Shown here: piece after piece, positions 37,451 through 44,464 of the stretch | How positions within the stretch are numbered: position 1 is the stretch's first letter | Layout: every line of letters starts with the position of its first letter | NCBI RefSeq assembly: GCF_014610845.1 | Contig: NZ_JABTCG010000001.1 | Coordinates: forward strand, 744,001-808,000 | Length of the DNA: 64,000 nt | Direction: 5' to 3' | From: Maribacter arenosus | GTDB taxonomy: Bacteria > Bacteroidota > Bacteroidia > Flavobacteriales > Flavobacteriaceae | Notes under the pieces: model-generated | What the model was told of the DNA's origin: nothing | Database searches by the model: none | Seen by the model: the letters and a program-made list of their open reading frames with translations, nothing else | Program-made: the position numbers and the translations under genes

Positions 37451-38209
37451 CTAAATATCAAAAAACCATAGTTTTACTGCCATAATAACGACCATGACCA
37501 CTAAGAAAGTCTTAATAAAACCATCCCCTTTTTTTACCGAAACCCTGCTTGCCAACCAAGCACCTATTCCATTGCCAATAGCCAATATCAATCCCACTTT
37601 CCAATCTACCTTGTCATTCAAAATGAATACTACCAATGCGGAAAGGGTATAGATAAAAACGACAGCCACTTTGGTGGCATTGGCACGGACCAAAGTCATT
37701 TGGGTCACATAATGCAAGAAAAGGATCATTATAAACCCTAGTCCGGCATTTATAAAGCCTCCATATATACCAAAAAAGAAAAATGCGATAACACTTATCC
37801 AAAGATACTTCCCAGTAGTACGTTCTTGAAGGGCCTCTAAACGTATTTTGGGTTTAAAAACAATAATAAGCACTACCAGGATCATAACTATAGCCAAAAT
37901 CTTGTTAAAGGTTTCCCCTTTGATATCAACCGCTATATAGGCCCCTATAATCGCCCCAAATAAGGCCGTAATCCCCAGATATAGGTTAAATGGAAATGTA
38001 GATACTTGCTTGCTTTTGAAACCGGCCGTGGCCAATGCTGTTTGGAAGACTATGGCTACCCTATTGGTTCCGTTTGCCACACTAGGTGGAAGTCCCAAAA
38101 AAATCAATACTGGCAAGGATAATAACGATCCGCCCCCGGCAACTGTGTTGATAAAACCAACGGCAAAACCCACAGCGATCAAGAGTACATAATGGTACCA
38201 TTCTTCCAT
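37451..38209 (-). CDS. TauE/SafE family sulfite/anion exporter
   Basis: The 252-aa membrane protein has about eight hydrophobic spans in two halves, with the repeated signatures GFINTVAGGGSLLSLPVLIFLGLPP (residues 18-42) and GFINAGLGFIMILFLHY. Family members export sulfite, sulfoacetate or similar anions. No sulfur genes are next to it, so the cargo is open. It is the first gene of the minus-strand group with the nitroreductase and DegT genes. Confidence 0.88.
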   Translation of the reverse strand: MEEWYHYVLLIAVGFAVGFINTVAGGGSLLSLPVLIFLGLPPSVANGTNRVAIVFQTALATAGFKSKQVSTFPFNLYLGITALFGAIIGAYIAVDIKGETFNKILAIVMILVVLIIVFKPKIRLEALQERTTGKYLWISVIAFFFFGIYGGFINAGLGFIMILFLHYVTQMTLVRANATKVAVVFIYTLSALVVFILNDKVDWKVGLILAIGNGIGAWLASRVSVKKGDGFIKTFLVVMVVIMAVKLWFFDI

Positions 38210-38277
38210 TCGACAAAAATAGCTTCTTGAAAAGAATAATATAGACTTTGACCTAAAATAATAATGAACTTTCCCTT

Positions 38278-38306
38278 TTTGGAATAGAAAAAGGTTTCTA
38301 TATTTG
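38278..38306 (+). promoter_or_regulatory. Promoter of tRNA-Ser
   Basis: TTTG (38278-38281), a 17-nt spacer and TATATTTG (38299-38306) fit the Bacteroidetes -33/-7 consensus. The tRNA starts 72 bp downstream of the -7 box. Confidence 0.65.
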
Positions 38307-38307
38307 C

Positions 38308-38343
38308 ACCCGCCTACGCAACCTTAACGTTGCTTCGACGGGT
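38308..38343 (+). other. Hairpin at the start of the tRNA leader
   Basis: ACCCG (38308-38312) pairs with CGGGT (38339-38343), and GCAAC (38318-38322) with GTTGC (38329-38333), separated by symmetrical 5-nt internal loops and a 6-nt loop. It lies at the expected transcription start, and a small ATCC/GGAT hairpin follows before the tRNA. It may guide processing of the 5' leader. Confidence 0.35.
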
Positions 38344-38377
38344 AAGCCCGGCGAAATCCTAAAAGGATGTATCGATT

Positions 38378-38462
38378 GGAGAAATGGCAGAGTGGTCGAA
38401 TGCGGCAGTCTTGAAAACTGTTGAGGGTCACACCTCCGGGGGTTCGAATCCCTCTTTCTCCG
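38378..38462 (+). tRNA. tRNA-Ser(UGA)
   Basis: The acceptor GGAGAAA (38378-38384) pairs with TTTCTCC (38455-38461), with discriminator G at 38462. The anticodon loop CTTGAAA gives anticodon TGA, reading UCA-type serine codons. The T-loop GGTTCGAATCC is standard, and the extra arm (GAGGGTCACACCTC) is long, as in class II tRNAs. CCA is not encoded. Confidence 0.96.
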
Positions 38463-38480
38463 CAAAAGGAAAACCATAAC
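38447..38480 (+). repeat. Direct repeat copy 1: tRNA 3' end plus terminator arm
   Basis: These 34 bases run from the tRNA T-arm through its 3' end and the first terminator arm. They recur at 38621-38654 with a single mismatch. Such duplications of a tRNA 3' end are typical of integrase attachment sites or of a deleted neighbouring tRNA. Confidence 0.8.
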
Positions 38481-38497
38481 GGGAGTTATGGTTTTTT
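38472..38497 (+). terminator. Terminator of tRNA-Ser
   Basis: AACCATAAC (38472-38480), loop GGGA and GTTATGGTT (38485-38493) are followed by a T-run. It lies 9 bp after the tRNA. Confidence 0.85.
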
Positions 38498-38548
38498 TGT
38501 TTTTATGGAAAAACGGAATTTATTCCTGTTTTGGAATGAAAATAAAAA

Positions 38549-38574
38549 AAACCCTGCTATTTTAGGCAGGGTTT
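38549..38574. terminator. Second terminator-like hairpin
   Basis: AAACCCTGC (38549-38557) pairs with GCAGGGTTT (38566-38574), with an A-run before and a T-rich stretch after, so it can act in both directions. It lies between the two copies of the tRNA-end repeat. Confidence 0.7.
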
Positions 38575-38620
38575 GGTTTTCTATGCTTGGCTAGGATTGT
38601 CTTCAGGGTTAAACGTAGTT

Positions 38621-38654
38621 AATCCCTCTTTCTCCGCAAAAGGAAACCCATAAC
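38621..38654 (+). repeat. Direct repeat copy 2: isolated tRNA-Ser 3' end
   Basis: This is 33 of 34 bases identical to 38447-38480, without the rest of a tRNA. It continues into its own small hairpin CCATAAC/GTTATGG (38648-38665), equivalent to the tRNA terminator stem but with a different loop (TCTC). There is no integrase gene and only 140 bp between the copies. Confidence 0.8.
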
Positions 38655-38800
38655 TCTCGTTATGGATTATTTGTTCTCTGAAACAACGAATGCATTGGCA
38701 ATAAAATGCTACTTAGATTTTCTTATTTCCCAGTTTTCGAACTATACTGTGATACCAACCAAGCTAGAAATCTAAATTTAGGGGGTTAAATGTTATATTT

Positions 38801-38834
38801 TGTTTAATATTAAGTATTATTAGTTAAACAATAT
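38801..38834 (+). promoter_or_regulatory. Shared regulatory element, plus-arm copy
   Basis: TGTTTAA (38801-38807), 15 nt, then GTTAAACAATAT (38823-38834). TTGTTTAA and TTAAACAA form an 8-bp inverted repeat. The same motif with the same spacing is at 44275-44308 on the other strand. It ends 50 bp before the Lacal_2735-type gene. Extra half-sites GTTAAA (38785) and TTTAAC (38840, 38857) surround it. Confidence 0.65.
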
Positions 38835-38884
38835 CTATCTTTAACTATTATTTACATTTAACCTCTAATTCAATTAAAAAAGAT

Positions 38885-39049
38885 ATGTTCGGACTATTCA
38901 AAAAAAAATCAGAAAAGGAAAAACTACAGGAAAAGTATGGGAAGCTATTGAAAGAAGCACATAGCTTGTCAACCACCAACAGGAAATTAAGCGATGCTAA
39001 AGTATTTGAGGCTGAGGAAGTCATGAAAAAAATAGAAGCCTTGGCTTAA
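38885..39049 (+). CDS. Lacal_2735-type small protein
   Basis: The 54-aa protein MFGLFKKK... is highly charged and helical, with LLKEAHSLSTTNRKLSD and a second helix ending MKKIEALA. From memory it belongs to the flavobacterial Lacal_2735 family; function unknown. It is the first gene downstream of the shared regulatory element and is followed after 27 bp by the DUF2805 gene, so it is probably part of the photolyase operon. Confidence 0.8.
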   Translation: MFGLFKKKSEKEKLQEKYGKLLKEAHSLSTTNRKLSDAKVFEAEEVMKKIEALA

Positions 39050-39076
39050 TTGAGAACCATTGGCTAACACCTACTT

Positions 39077-39367
39077 ATGGCCTTGCATAAAAAATCGTTT
39101 ACCGAAAGGGAACTAGACCGCATCATCGAAATGGCCTGGGAAGACAGGACACCTTTTGAGGCCATACGCTTTCAATTTGGCCTACCTGAAAAGGAAGTAA
39201 TCGGACTAATGAGGCGCTACCTTCAGCCAAAAAGTTTTAAACGTTGGCGAAAACGTGTAAATAGTGGTGTGAGCCAAAAACATTTAAAGAAAAGACATCC
39301 AGTTATTACCCGCTTCAAATGCTCAAGACAGAGGGCCATATCCGGAAATAAAATAAGTAAACGATAA
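39077..39367 (+). CDS. DUF2805/TIGR03643 family protein
   Basis: The 96-aa basic protein has the family text FTERELDRIIEMAWEDRTPFEAIRFQFGLPEKEVI, which looks like a helix-turn-helix (residues 8-45), then LMRRYLQPKSFKRWRKRV and a basic tail. The fold suggests nucleic-acid binding, but no function is proven. The family is often next to photolyase genes, as here: the next gene starts 6 bp downstream. Confidence 0.88.
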   Translation: MALHKKSFTERELDRIIEMAWEDRTPFEAIRFQFGLPEKEVIGLMRRYLQPKSFKRWRKRVNSGVSQKHLKKRHPVITRFKCSRQRAISGNKISKR

Positions 39368-39373
39368 ATACCT

Positions 39374-40501
39374 GTGCTATTTAAAGATGAAATAACAATA
39401 TTTCCCACTTCCTATAAGGAGATTTTGCAACGGCTTAACACAATTGACCCCTTGAAGTACGGGGCAACCAGAAACTTTATAGATGGTGCGGTCACTTACT
39501 TGTCTCCCTATATTTCCAGGGGTGTTATCTCTACCAAATTTGTCCTCACTGAGGTTTTAAGGCGGGGATATCGGCCCGAACAAATAGAAAAGTTCATCCA
39601 GGAATTGGCATGGCGGGACTATTGGCAACAAATTTGGATTGCCAAAGGTGATGCCATCAATCATGATTTAAAACAACCGCAAAAGCCTGTTACGAATAAT
39701 GCCCTATCCAAAGCCATCATTGATGGTCAGACTGGTATTAAAGCCATAGATAAAGCCATTGCCCATTTTTACCATACGGGATATCTACATAACCATGTGC
39801 GCATGTACATTGCCTCCCTTGCCTGTAATGCGGCACAAAGTCATTGGAAACTTCCTGCCCAATGGATGTATTACCATCTTTTGGATGGCGATTGGGCCAG
39901 TAATGCTTTGAGCTGGCAATGGGTTGCAGGCACCAACAGCAATAAAAAATACATCGCCAATCAAGATAATATCAACAAATATTGCCATACGAAACAGCAA
40001 GGCACTTTTTTAGATGTAAGTTATTCAACGCTACAGGAAATGCCAGTGCCTAAGGTGTTAGATGATTTGGTAAAGCCCGAATTAAAAACACCTTTGCCGG
40101 AAGCAGTGCCCATTCAAGTTGATATCTCCCAACCTACGTGTATTTATAATTTCTATAATCTCGACCCACTTTGGAAGAAGGATACAAAAGCCAATCGGAT
40201 TTTATTGCTGGAACCATCCCATTTTAAGCAGTATCCCATTTCTAAAATGAGTGTTGATTTTATGCTTTCGCTCACTAAAAACATAGCGCATATGCAAGTT
40301 TATGTAGGGGAATTCCAGGAGTTGGTAGATAGGTATAAGTTAAAGGATATTCATTACAAAGAACATCCGCTCAACACCCATTATCAGGGTACGCAAGAAC
40401 CACGGGATTGGATGTTTACGGTAAAAGGTTATTATCCTTCATTCTTCTCCTATTGGAAAAAATGCAAGAAAGAAATGCTGACCATAAGAACAGAACCATA
40501 A
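39374..40501 (+). CDS. Photolyase/cryptochrome relative with FAD domain first
   Basis: In this 375-aa protein residues 10-215 match the FAD-binding helical domain of class I photolyases: GATRNFIDGAVTYLSPYISRGVIS, FIQELAWRDYW and WASNALSWQWVAGTNSNKKYIANQDNINKY. The usual N-terminal alpha/beta antenna domain is missing. Instead residues 262-370 look alpha/beta (RILLLEPSHFKQYPIS, MQVYVGEFQELV), as if that domain had moved to the C-terminus. It starts with GTG at 39374; no ATG precedes the conserved text. Light-driven repair or signalling is likely but not shown. Confidence 0.8.
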   Translation: MLFKDEITIFPTSYKEILQRLNTIDPLKYGATRNFIDGAVTYLSPYISRGVISTKFVLTEVLRRGYRPEQIEKFIQELAWRDYWQQIWIAKGDAINHDLKQPQKPVTNNALSKAIIDGQTGIKAIDKAIAHFYHTGYLHNHVRMYIASLACNAAQSHWKLPAQWMYYHLLDGDWASNALSWQWVAGTNSNKKYIANQDNINKYCHTKQQGTFLDVSYSTLQEMPVPKVLDDLVKPELKTPLPEAVPIQVDISQPTCIYNFYNLDPLWKKDTKANRILLLEPSHFKQYPISKMSVDFMLSLTKNIAHMQVYVGEFQELVDRYKLKDIHYKEHPLNTHYQGTQEPRDWMFTVKGYYPSFFSYWKKCKKEMLTIRTEP

Positions 40502-40572
40502 TACGTATCAAGTTGTTCAGGGCTCTGGAAAATCAACCTTTATATCTTTATAATAACGTACCCTTTTAAAAA

Positions 40573-40701
40573 ATGAAAAAAAGACACCTTCCACAAAAAA
40601 TATGTCCGGTTTGCCTTCGCCCTTTTTCGTGGCGGAAAAAATGGGAATTAAATTGGGAGGACGTCAAATATTGCAGTAAACGTTGTAGAATAAACAAATG
40701 A
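40573..40701 (+). CDS. DUF2256 small zinc-finger-like protein
   Basis: The 42-aa protein has CPVC near residue 11 and YCSKRCR near 34, a four-Cys site, with PFSWRKKW between, matching DUF2256. Members are commonly encoded beside photolyases. Its stop overlaps the start of the next photolyase-family gene in ATGA, so the two are translated together. It is too short for ordinary gene finders but the family match is clear. Confidence 0.85.
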   Translation: MKKRHLPQKICPVCLRPFSWRKKWELNWEDVKYCSKRCRINK

Positions 40702-42182
40702 AAAGTATACACCTCATTTTTCCGAACCAATTGTTCGAAGAATCTCCGCTTTTTAAAAAGAAAGTACCTGTTTATTTAGTGGAAGAGTATTTATTCTTTA
40801 GTCAATATCCGTTTCATAAACAAAAAATAGCCTTTCATCGGGCAAGTATGAAAAAGTACGAAGCGTTTTTAAAAGCTTTGGATTACGAGGTATATTATAT
40901 AGAAGCCACTCAGGAAATTTCAGATATTAGAAAACTCATTCCAGAACTAAAAAGCATCGGAATTACAGAAATCACTTATATTGACCCCAATGATAATTGG
41001 CTTGAAAAAAGAATTGAAAGTGGTTGCAAAGAACAAGGAATTACAACTAACATACTAGAATCCCCAATGTTCCTAAATACCAAGCAAGAGCTTGCAGTTT
41101 ACTTTAAAGGGAACAAGAAAAAATATCATCAGTCTACCTTCTATACCGAAGAACGCAAAAAACGTAACATCCTTTTGGAATCCGATGAAACCCCTAAAGG
41201 TGGAAAATGGACCTTCGATACCGATAACCGCAAGAAATACCCAAGAAAAAAAACACCGCCACCAATTACTTTTCCCGATTTGGATGATTTTTATGCGGAA
41301 GCAAAGACATATGTGGATAAAAGTTTTGCAGACCATTTAGGAAACCTAACGGAACAAGCCTTATATGCCACTGATTTTGAAACTTCAAAAGCCTGGTTAC
41401 ATCAATTTTTTGAATATCGGTTTATGGAGTTTGGTGCCTATGAAGATGCCATAGTGGCCGAAAACTCCATTCTCAACCATAGTGTTTTGACCCCCATGAT
41501 GAATGTGGGATTGATTACACCTCATGAAATCGTTGATGCTTGTCTTAAATACGGCGAAGAGAACGATATTCCCATTAATTCCTTGGAAGGATTCATACGA
41601 CAAATTATTGGGTGGAGGGAGTTCATTGGCGGTATATATCGCTTTCATGGATCCTTTGAACGGAGTCGCAATTATTGGGGATTCACAAAAAAGATTCCAG
41701 CCTCATTTTATAAGGGCACCACGGGCATCCCACCAATTGATCAGACCATTAAAAAAGTACTACAGACCGGATATTGCCATCACATTGAAAGACTAATGGT
41801 TTTGGGGAATTTTATGATGCTCTGTGAGTTTGATCCCAAAGAGGTGTATCGATGGTTTATGGAGCTATTCATAGATGCTTATGATTGGGTCATGGTACCC
41901 AATGTATATGGCATGAGCCAGTTTTCGGATGGAGGATTGTTCGCTTCCAAACCTTACATAAGTGGCAGTAATTACCTGATGAAGATGAGCAATTACCCAA
42001 AGGGGGAATGGCAGGCCACATGGGATGGACTTTTTTGGCGTTTTATGGATGTACATCGGGACTTCTTTACACAAAACCCAAGGTTGGGGATGTTGGTCTC
42101 GATGTTTGACAAAATGTCAAAAGAAAAAAAGGAAAATCACCTAAAAAATGCGAAGGACTACTTAAACAGTTTAGATTTTTAA
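40698..42182 (+). CDS. PhrB/FeS-BCP-type photolyase relative lacking Fe-S cysteines
   Basis: The 494-aa protein follows the prokaryotic (6-4) photolyase/cryptochrome plan: an alpha/beta antenna domain (1-150) and an FAD domain with [14 protein letters not shown] near 300, [23 protein letters not shown] near 357 and [12 protein letters not shown] near 400. In PhrB the region after this carries Cys that hold a 4Fe-4S cluster; here [18 protein letters not shown] has none. The catalytic His-His pair is kept. The stop overlaps the convergent membrane-protein gene by 4 nt. Confidence 0.88.
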   Translation: MKSIHLIFPNQLFEESPLFKKKVPVYLVEEYLFFSQYPFHKQKIAFHRASMKKYEAFLKALDYEVYYIEATQEISDIRKLIPELKSIGITEITYIDPNDNWLEKRIESGCKEQGITTNILESPMFLNTKQELAVYFKGNKKKYHQSTFYTEERKKRNILLESDETPKGGKWTFDTDNRKKYPRKKTPPPITFPDLDDFYAEAKTYVDKSFADHLGNLTEQALYATDFETSKAWLHQFFEYRFMEFGAYEDAIVAENSILNHSVLTPMMNVGLITPHEIVDACLKYGEENDIPINSLEGFIRQIIGWREFIGGIYRFHGSFERSRNYWGFTKKIPASFYKGTTGIPPIDQTIKKVLQTGYCHHIERLMVLGNFMMLCEFDPKEVYRWFMELFIDAYDWVMVPNVYGMSQFSDGGLFASKPYISGSNYLMKMSNYPKGEWQATWDGLFWRFMDVHRDFFTQNPRLGMLVSMFDKMSKEKKENHLKNAKDYLNSLDF

Positions 42183-42616
42183 GCTTCAAAGTGGATGGTA
42201 TACGTAGAAAGATAATGTATTAAACTTAATAAAAACAATACCGTCCACAGCACTGTTCTAATCCAGTTTTTCGTCACCAATGACGACAACATGGCTTCAC
42301 TCACTATACCTTTTGAAATGTTTCTATGGATTGGTACAAACTGTAAAAAGGTGGAAAGCCAAACCATAGATATTACTACAAGACTTCCAATCGGATATAA
42401 GGAGCGTGCGCTAATCACTTGAACTATTGAAAGACCTAGTTGGCCCACCATTAAAGGCATTACAACAAACCCAATTCGAAGGGTATATTTTCTATGCCAA
42501 ACCATCAAATTATCGGTACTATAGTGTAGAAAGCTCGGGTATATTATTCTTTGCACGATCCAAATCAATACCAATAATCCAAAATCGAATAAAATCCTAA
42601 GGAAATCTATAGTCAT
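42179..42616 (-). CDS. Hypothetical four-span membrane protein
   Basis: The 145-aa protein has about four hydrophobic segments (residues 7-25, 46-66, 76-94 and 118-138) and a WH..Y motif in the first loop. I recall similar proteins in flavobacterial photolyase neighbourhoods without assigned function. It overlaps the upstream glutathione peroxidase gene by one base and its 3' end overlaps the convergent photolyase relative, so it is the last gene of the minus arm. Confidence 0.7.
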   Translation of the reverse strand: MTIDFLRILFDFGLLVLIWIVQRIIYPSFLHYSTDNLMVWHRKYTLRIGFVVMPLMVGQLGLSIVQVISARSLYPIGSLVVISMVWLSTFLQFVPIHRNISKGIVSEAMLSSLVTKNWIRTVLWTVLFLLSLIHYLSTYTIHFEA

Positions 42617-43140
42617 TACAAATGCTTGGTAATCTTGGAACTTAAAGGTTTTGTGATGGAATAGTAGAAATCTATAAGATTCCCATTTTCATCAACGAGG
42701 TATTTTTGAAAGTTCCATTTGACGCTTGAACTTTTCTTTCCGTTGAGTTTTTTTTCGGTAAGCCAATTGTATAAAGGGTGTTTATTACTTCCTTTCACCT
42801 GGATTTTTTCGGTCAGTAAAAAGGTAACGCCAAAATTCCGTTTGCAAAAAGATTGTATCTGACTTGAATCCCCAGGTTCTTGATGTCCGAATTGATTGCA
42901 AGGCACTCCTATAACCACAAGCGAATCGCGATATGCATCACTCAGTTTCTGTAATCCCTTGTATTGTTTCGTAAATCCACATTCAGAGGCTACATTCACA
43001 AATAACATTTTCTTTCCTTCAAATTGGGAAAGCTCAATAGGTTCGCCACCTAAACTATTTATAGCGATATCATAAATAGCAGGCTTACTCTTTATACTTT
43101 TGTTTATTGGTCCCAATTTTACCTTATTCGTCGTTCTCAT
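42616..43140 (-). CDS. Glutathione peroxidase family thiol peroxidase
   Basis: The 174-aa protein has the catalytic Cys54 in NVASECGFT, PCNQFGHQEP near 88 with the Gln of the tetrad, and KWNFQKYLVDENG near 140 with Trp and Asn. The Cys form (no selenocysteine) usually takes electrons from thioredoxin. It reduces lipid hydroperoxides. An N-terminal stretch of about 20 residues precedes the fold and lacks a clear signal peptide. It is 6 bp downstream of folE, within the minus arm of the photolyase/pterin cluster. Confidence 0.9.
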   Translation of the reverse strand: MRTTNKVKLGPINKSIKSKPAIYDIAINSLGGEPIELSQFEGKKMLFVNVASECGFTKQYKGLQKLSDAYRDSLVVIGVPCNQFGHQEPGDSSQIQSFCKRNFGVTFLLTEKIQVKGSNKHPLYNWLTEKKLNGKKSSSVKWNFQKYLVDENGNLIDFYYSITKPLSSKITKHL

Positions 43141-43146
43141 ATTGGC

Positions 43147-43848
43147 CTATTCGTTCAAATAATTTTGTAACTCCGCAATCTTACTGGATTTCAGGAACAC
43201 ACCGCCATAATAGGAGGTCACGGTCGCAGAGGTGTCATCTTTAATACCTCGCGAAGATACACATAAGTGCTTTGCATCTATGATCACTGCAATATCCTCG
43301 GTTTGCAGGGTTGCCTTTAGGTCCATGGCAATTTGGTTGGTCAATCGTTCCTGCACCTGTGGCCTTTTGGCATAGTACTGTACAATTCTATTGAGTTTGG
43401 AGAGGCCGATAACTTTGCCCGAAGAAATATATGCGATGTGTGCTTTTCCGATAATGGGAACAAAATGATGCTCACAGTTGGAATAGAATGTAATATTCTT
43501 TTCAACCAACATTTGATTGTATTGATACTTGTTGTCAAATAAAGCCACTTTAGGTTTATTGGCCGGATTGAGACCTGAAAATATCTCATCTATATACATT
43601 TTAGCAACCCTTTTTGGTGTTCCCCGAAGCGAATCATCGGTAAGATCCAGTCCCATAACATCCATAATTTGGGCAAAAAGTCCTTCTATCTTTTCTTTCT
43701 TCCTGTCATCTGAAATATCAAATGCATTTTCTTTCATAGGGGTTTCCAATCCCGTATAAATATGGTCATCTCCAATTTCCTCATGGGAAAACCCATTAAG
43801 TCCATTTTCTTTAATAAGGGTATTCAACATAGTTTCTTGGTGTTTCAT
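43147..43848 (-). CDS. folE: GTP cyclohydrolase I
   Basis: The 233-aa enzyme turns GTP into 7,8-dihydroneopterin triphosphate, the entry to folate and tetrahydropterins. The zinc and active-site residues are visible: Cys and His in YSNCEHHFVPIIGKAH near 125, and His-Cys in DAKHLCVSSRGIKDDTS near 193. It overlaps the PTPS-family gene by 38 nt (20 nt if Met7 is used), which implies coupling. Its place with photolyase relatives rather than folate genes suggests a pterin for light or redox chemistry. Confidence 0.95.
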   Translation of the reverse strand: MKHQETMLNTLIKENGLNGFSHEEIGDDHIYTGLETPMKENAFDISDDRKKEKIEGLFAQIMDVMGLDLTDDSLRGTPKRVAKMYIDEIFSGLNPANKPKVALFDNKYQYNQMLVEKNITFYSNCEHHFVPIIGKAHIAYISSGKVIGLSKLNRIVQYYAKRPQVQERLTNQIAMDLKATLQTEDIAVIIDAKHLCVSSRGIKDDTSATVTSYYGGVFLKSSKIAELQNYLNE

Positions 43849-44230
43849 ATAGTTTTATTTTCAATTCTAAATTAATATCCAATTCTGTTTTAAGAAGGTT
43901 ATAAATAACTGCCGCAATATGCTCTGCCGTAGGATTCAAATCCCTGAATTCCTCAGTATCCAAGTTCAGGTTCTTGTGATCGAAACGGTCAAGTACTTTA
44001 TCCTTAATGATATCTGATAATATTTTCATATCTATAACATAGCCGGTCTCTGGATCAATATTACCGATAACCTTTACCTCCAAATCATAGTTGTGTCCAT
44101 GGTAATTGGGGTTATTGCATTTTCCGAAAACGGCTTTATTCTTTTCAATACTCCAATTCTTATTATGAAGCCTATGGGCAGCATTAAAATGTTCACGACG
44201 CACTACCGCAATCTTATCTATTTTATTCAT
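43811..44230 (-). CDS. 6-pyruvoyltetrahydropterin/6-carboxytetrahydropterin synthase family
   Basis: The 139-aa enzyme has the zinc His in HFNAAHRL (near residue 15) and NYHGHNYDLEV (near 43), the catalytic Cys38 in KCNNPNYHGH, and the Asp-His pair in DRFDHKNLN near 83. It acts on the folE product to make a tetrahydropterin, or 6-carboxytetrahydropterin on the queuosine route; the missing queuosine genes favour the former. It is the first gene of the minus arm and lies 44 bp behind the shared regulatory element. Confidence 0.88.
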   Translation of the reverse strand: MNKIDKIAVVRREHFNAAHRLHNKNWSIEKNKAVFGKCNNPNYHGHNYDLEVKVIGNIDPETGYVIDMKILSDIIKDKVLDRFDHKNLNLDTEEFRDLNPTAEHIAAVIYNLLKTELDINLELKIKLYETPRNYVEYPY

Positions 44231-44274
44231 GACTATTTTAATGACTTAAATTTATAGAAGTAAAGATATTCTTA

Positions 44275-44308
44275 ATATTGTTTAACTTTTAATATATTTT
44301 GTTAAACA
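44275..44308 (-). promoter_or_regulatory. Shared regulatory element, minus-arm copy
   Basis: Read on the minus strand: TGTTTAA (44308-44302), 15 nt, then GTTAAACAATAT (44286-44275). All 19 fixed bases and the spacing equal the copy at 38801-38834. It ends 44 bp before the PTPS-family gene. TGTTTAAC and GTTAAACA form an 8-bp dyad. Confidence 0.65.
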
Positions 44309-44464
44309 TTAATTAAAAATGAATAAATCTAGCCTACAGGGTAGCTAATAGAGTAAAAACGTATTTACATTGTGGGATTATAAATGCAGTTCATTGGTAT
44401 TTGGAAATCTTCATCGACAAAAATAACATATGGGGTTCGGACGTAATTTCCCTAAATTGCAATT

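Noticed and set aside
38481-38620. Mobile element between the two tRNA-end repeats
   Set aside because: The 140-bp interval has a hairpin but no open frame, inverted ends or integrase; only an att scar or a lost tRNA is supportable.
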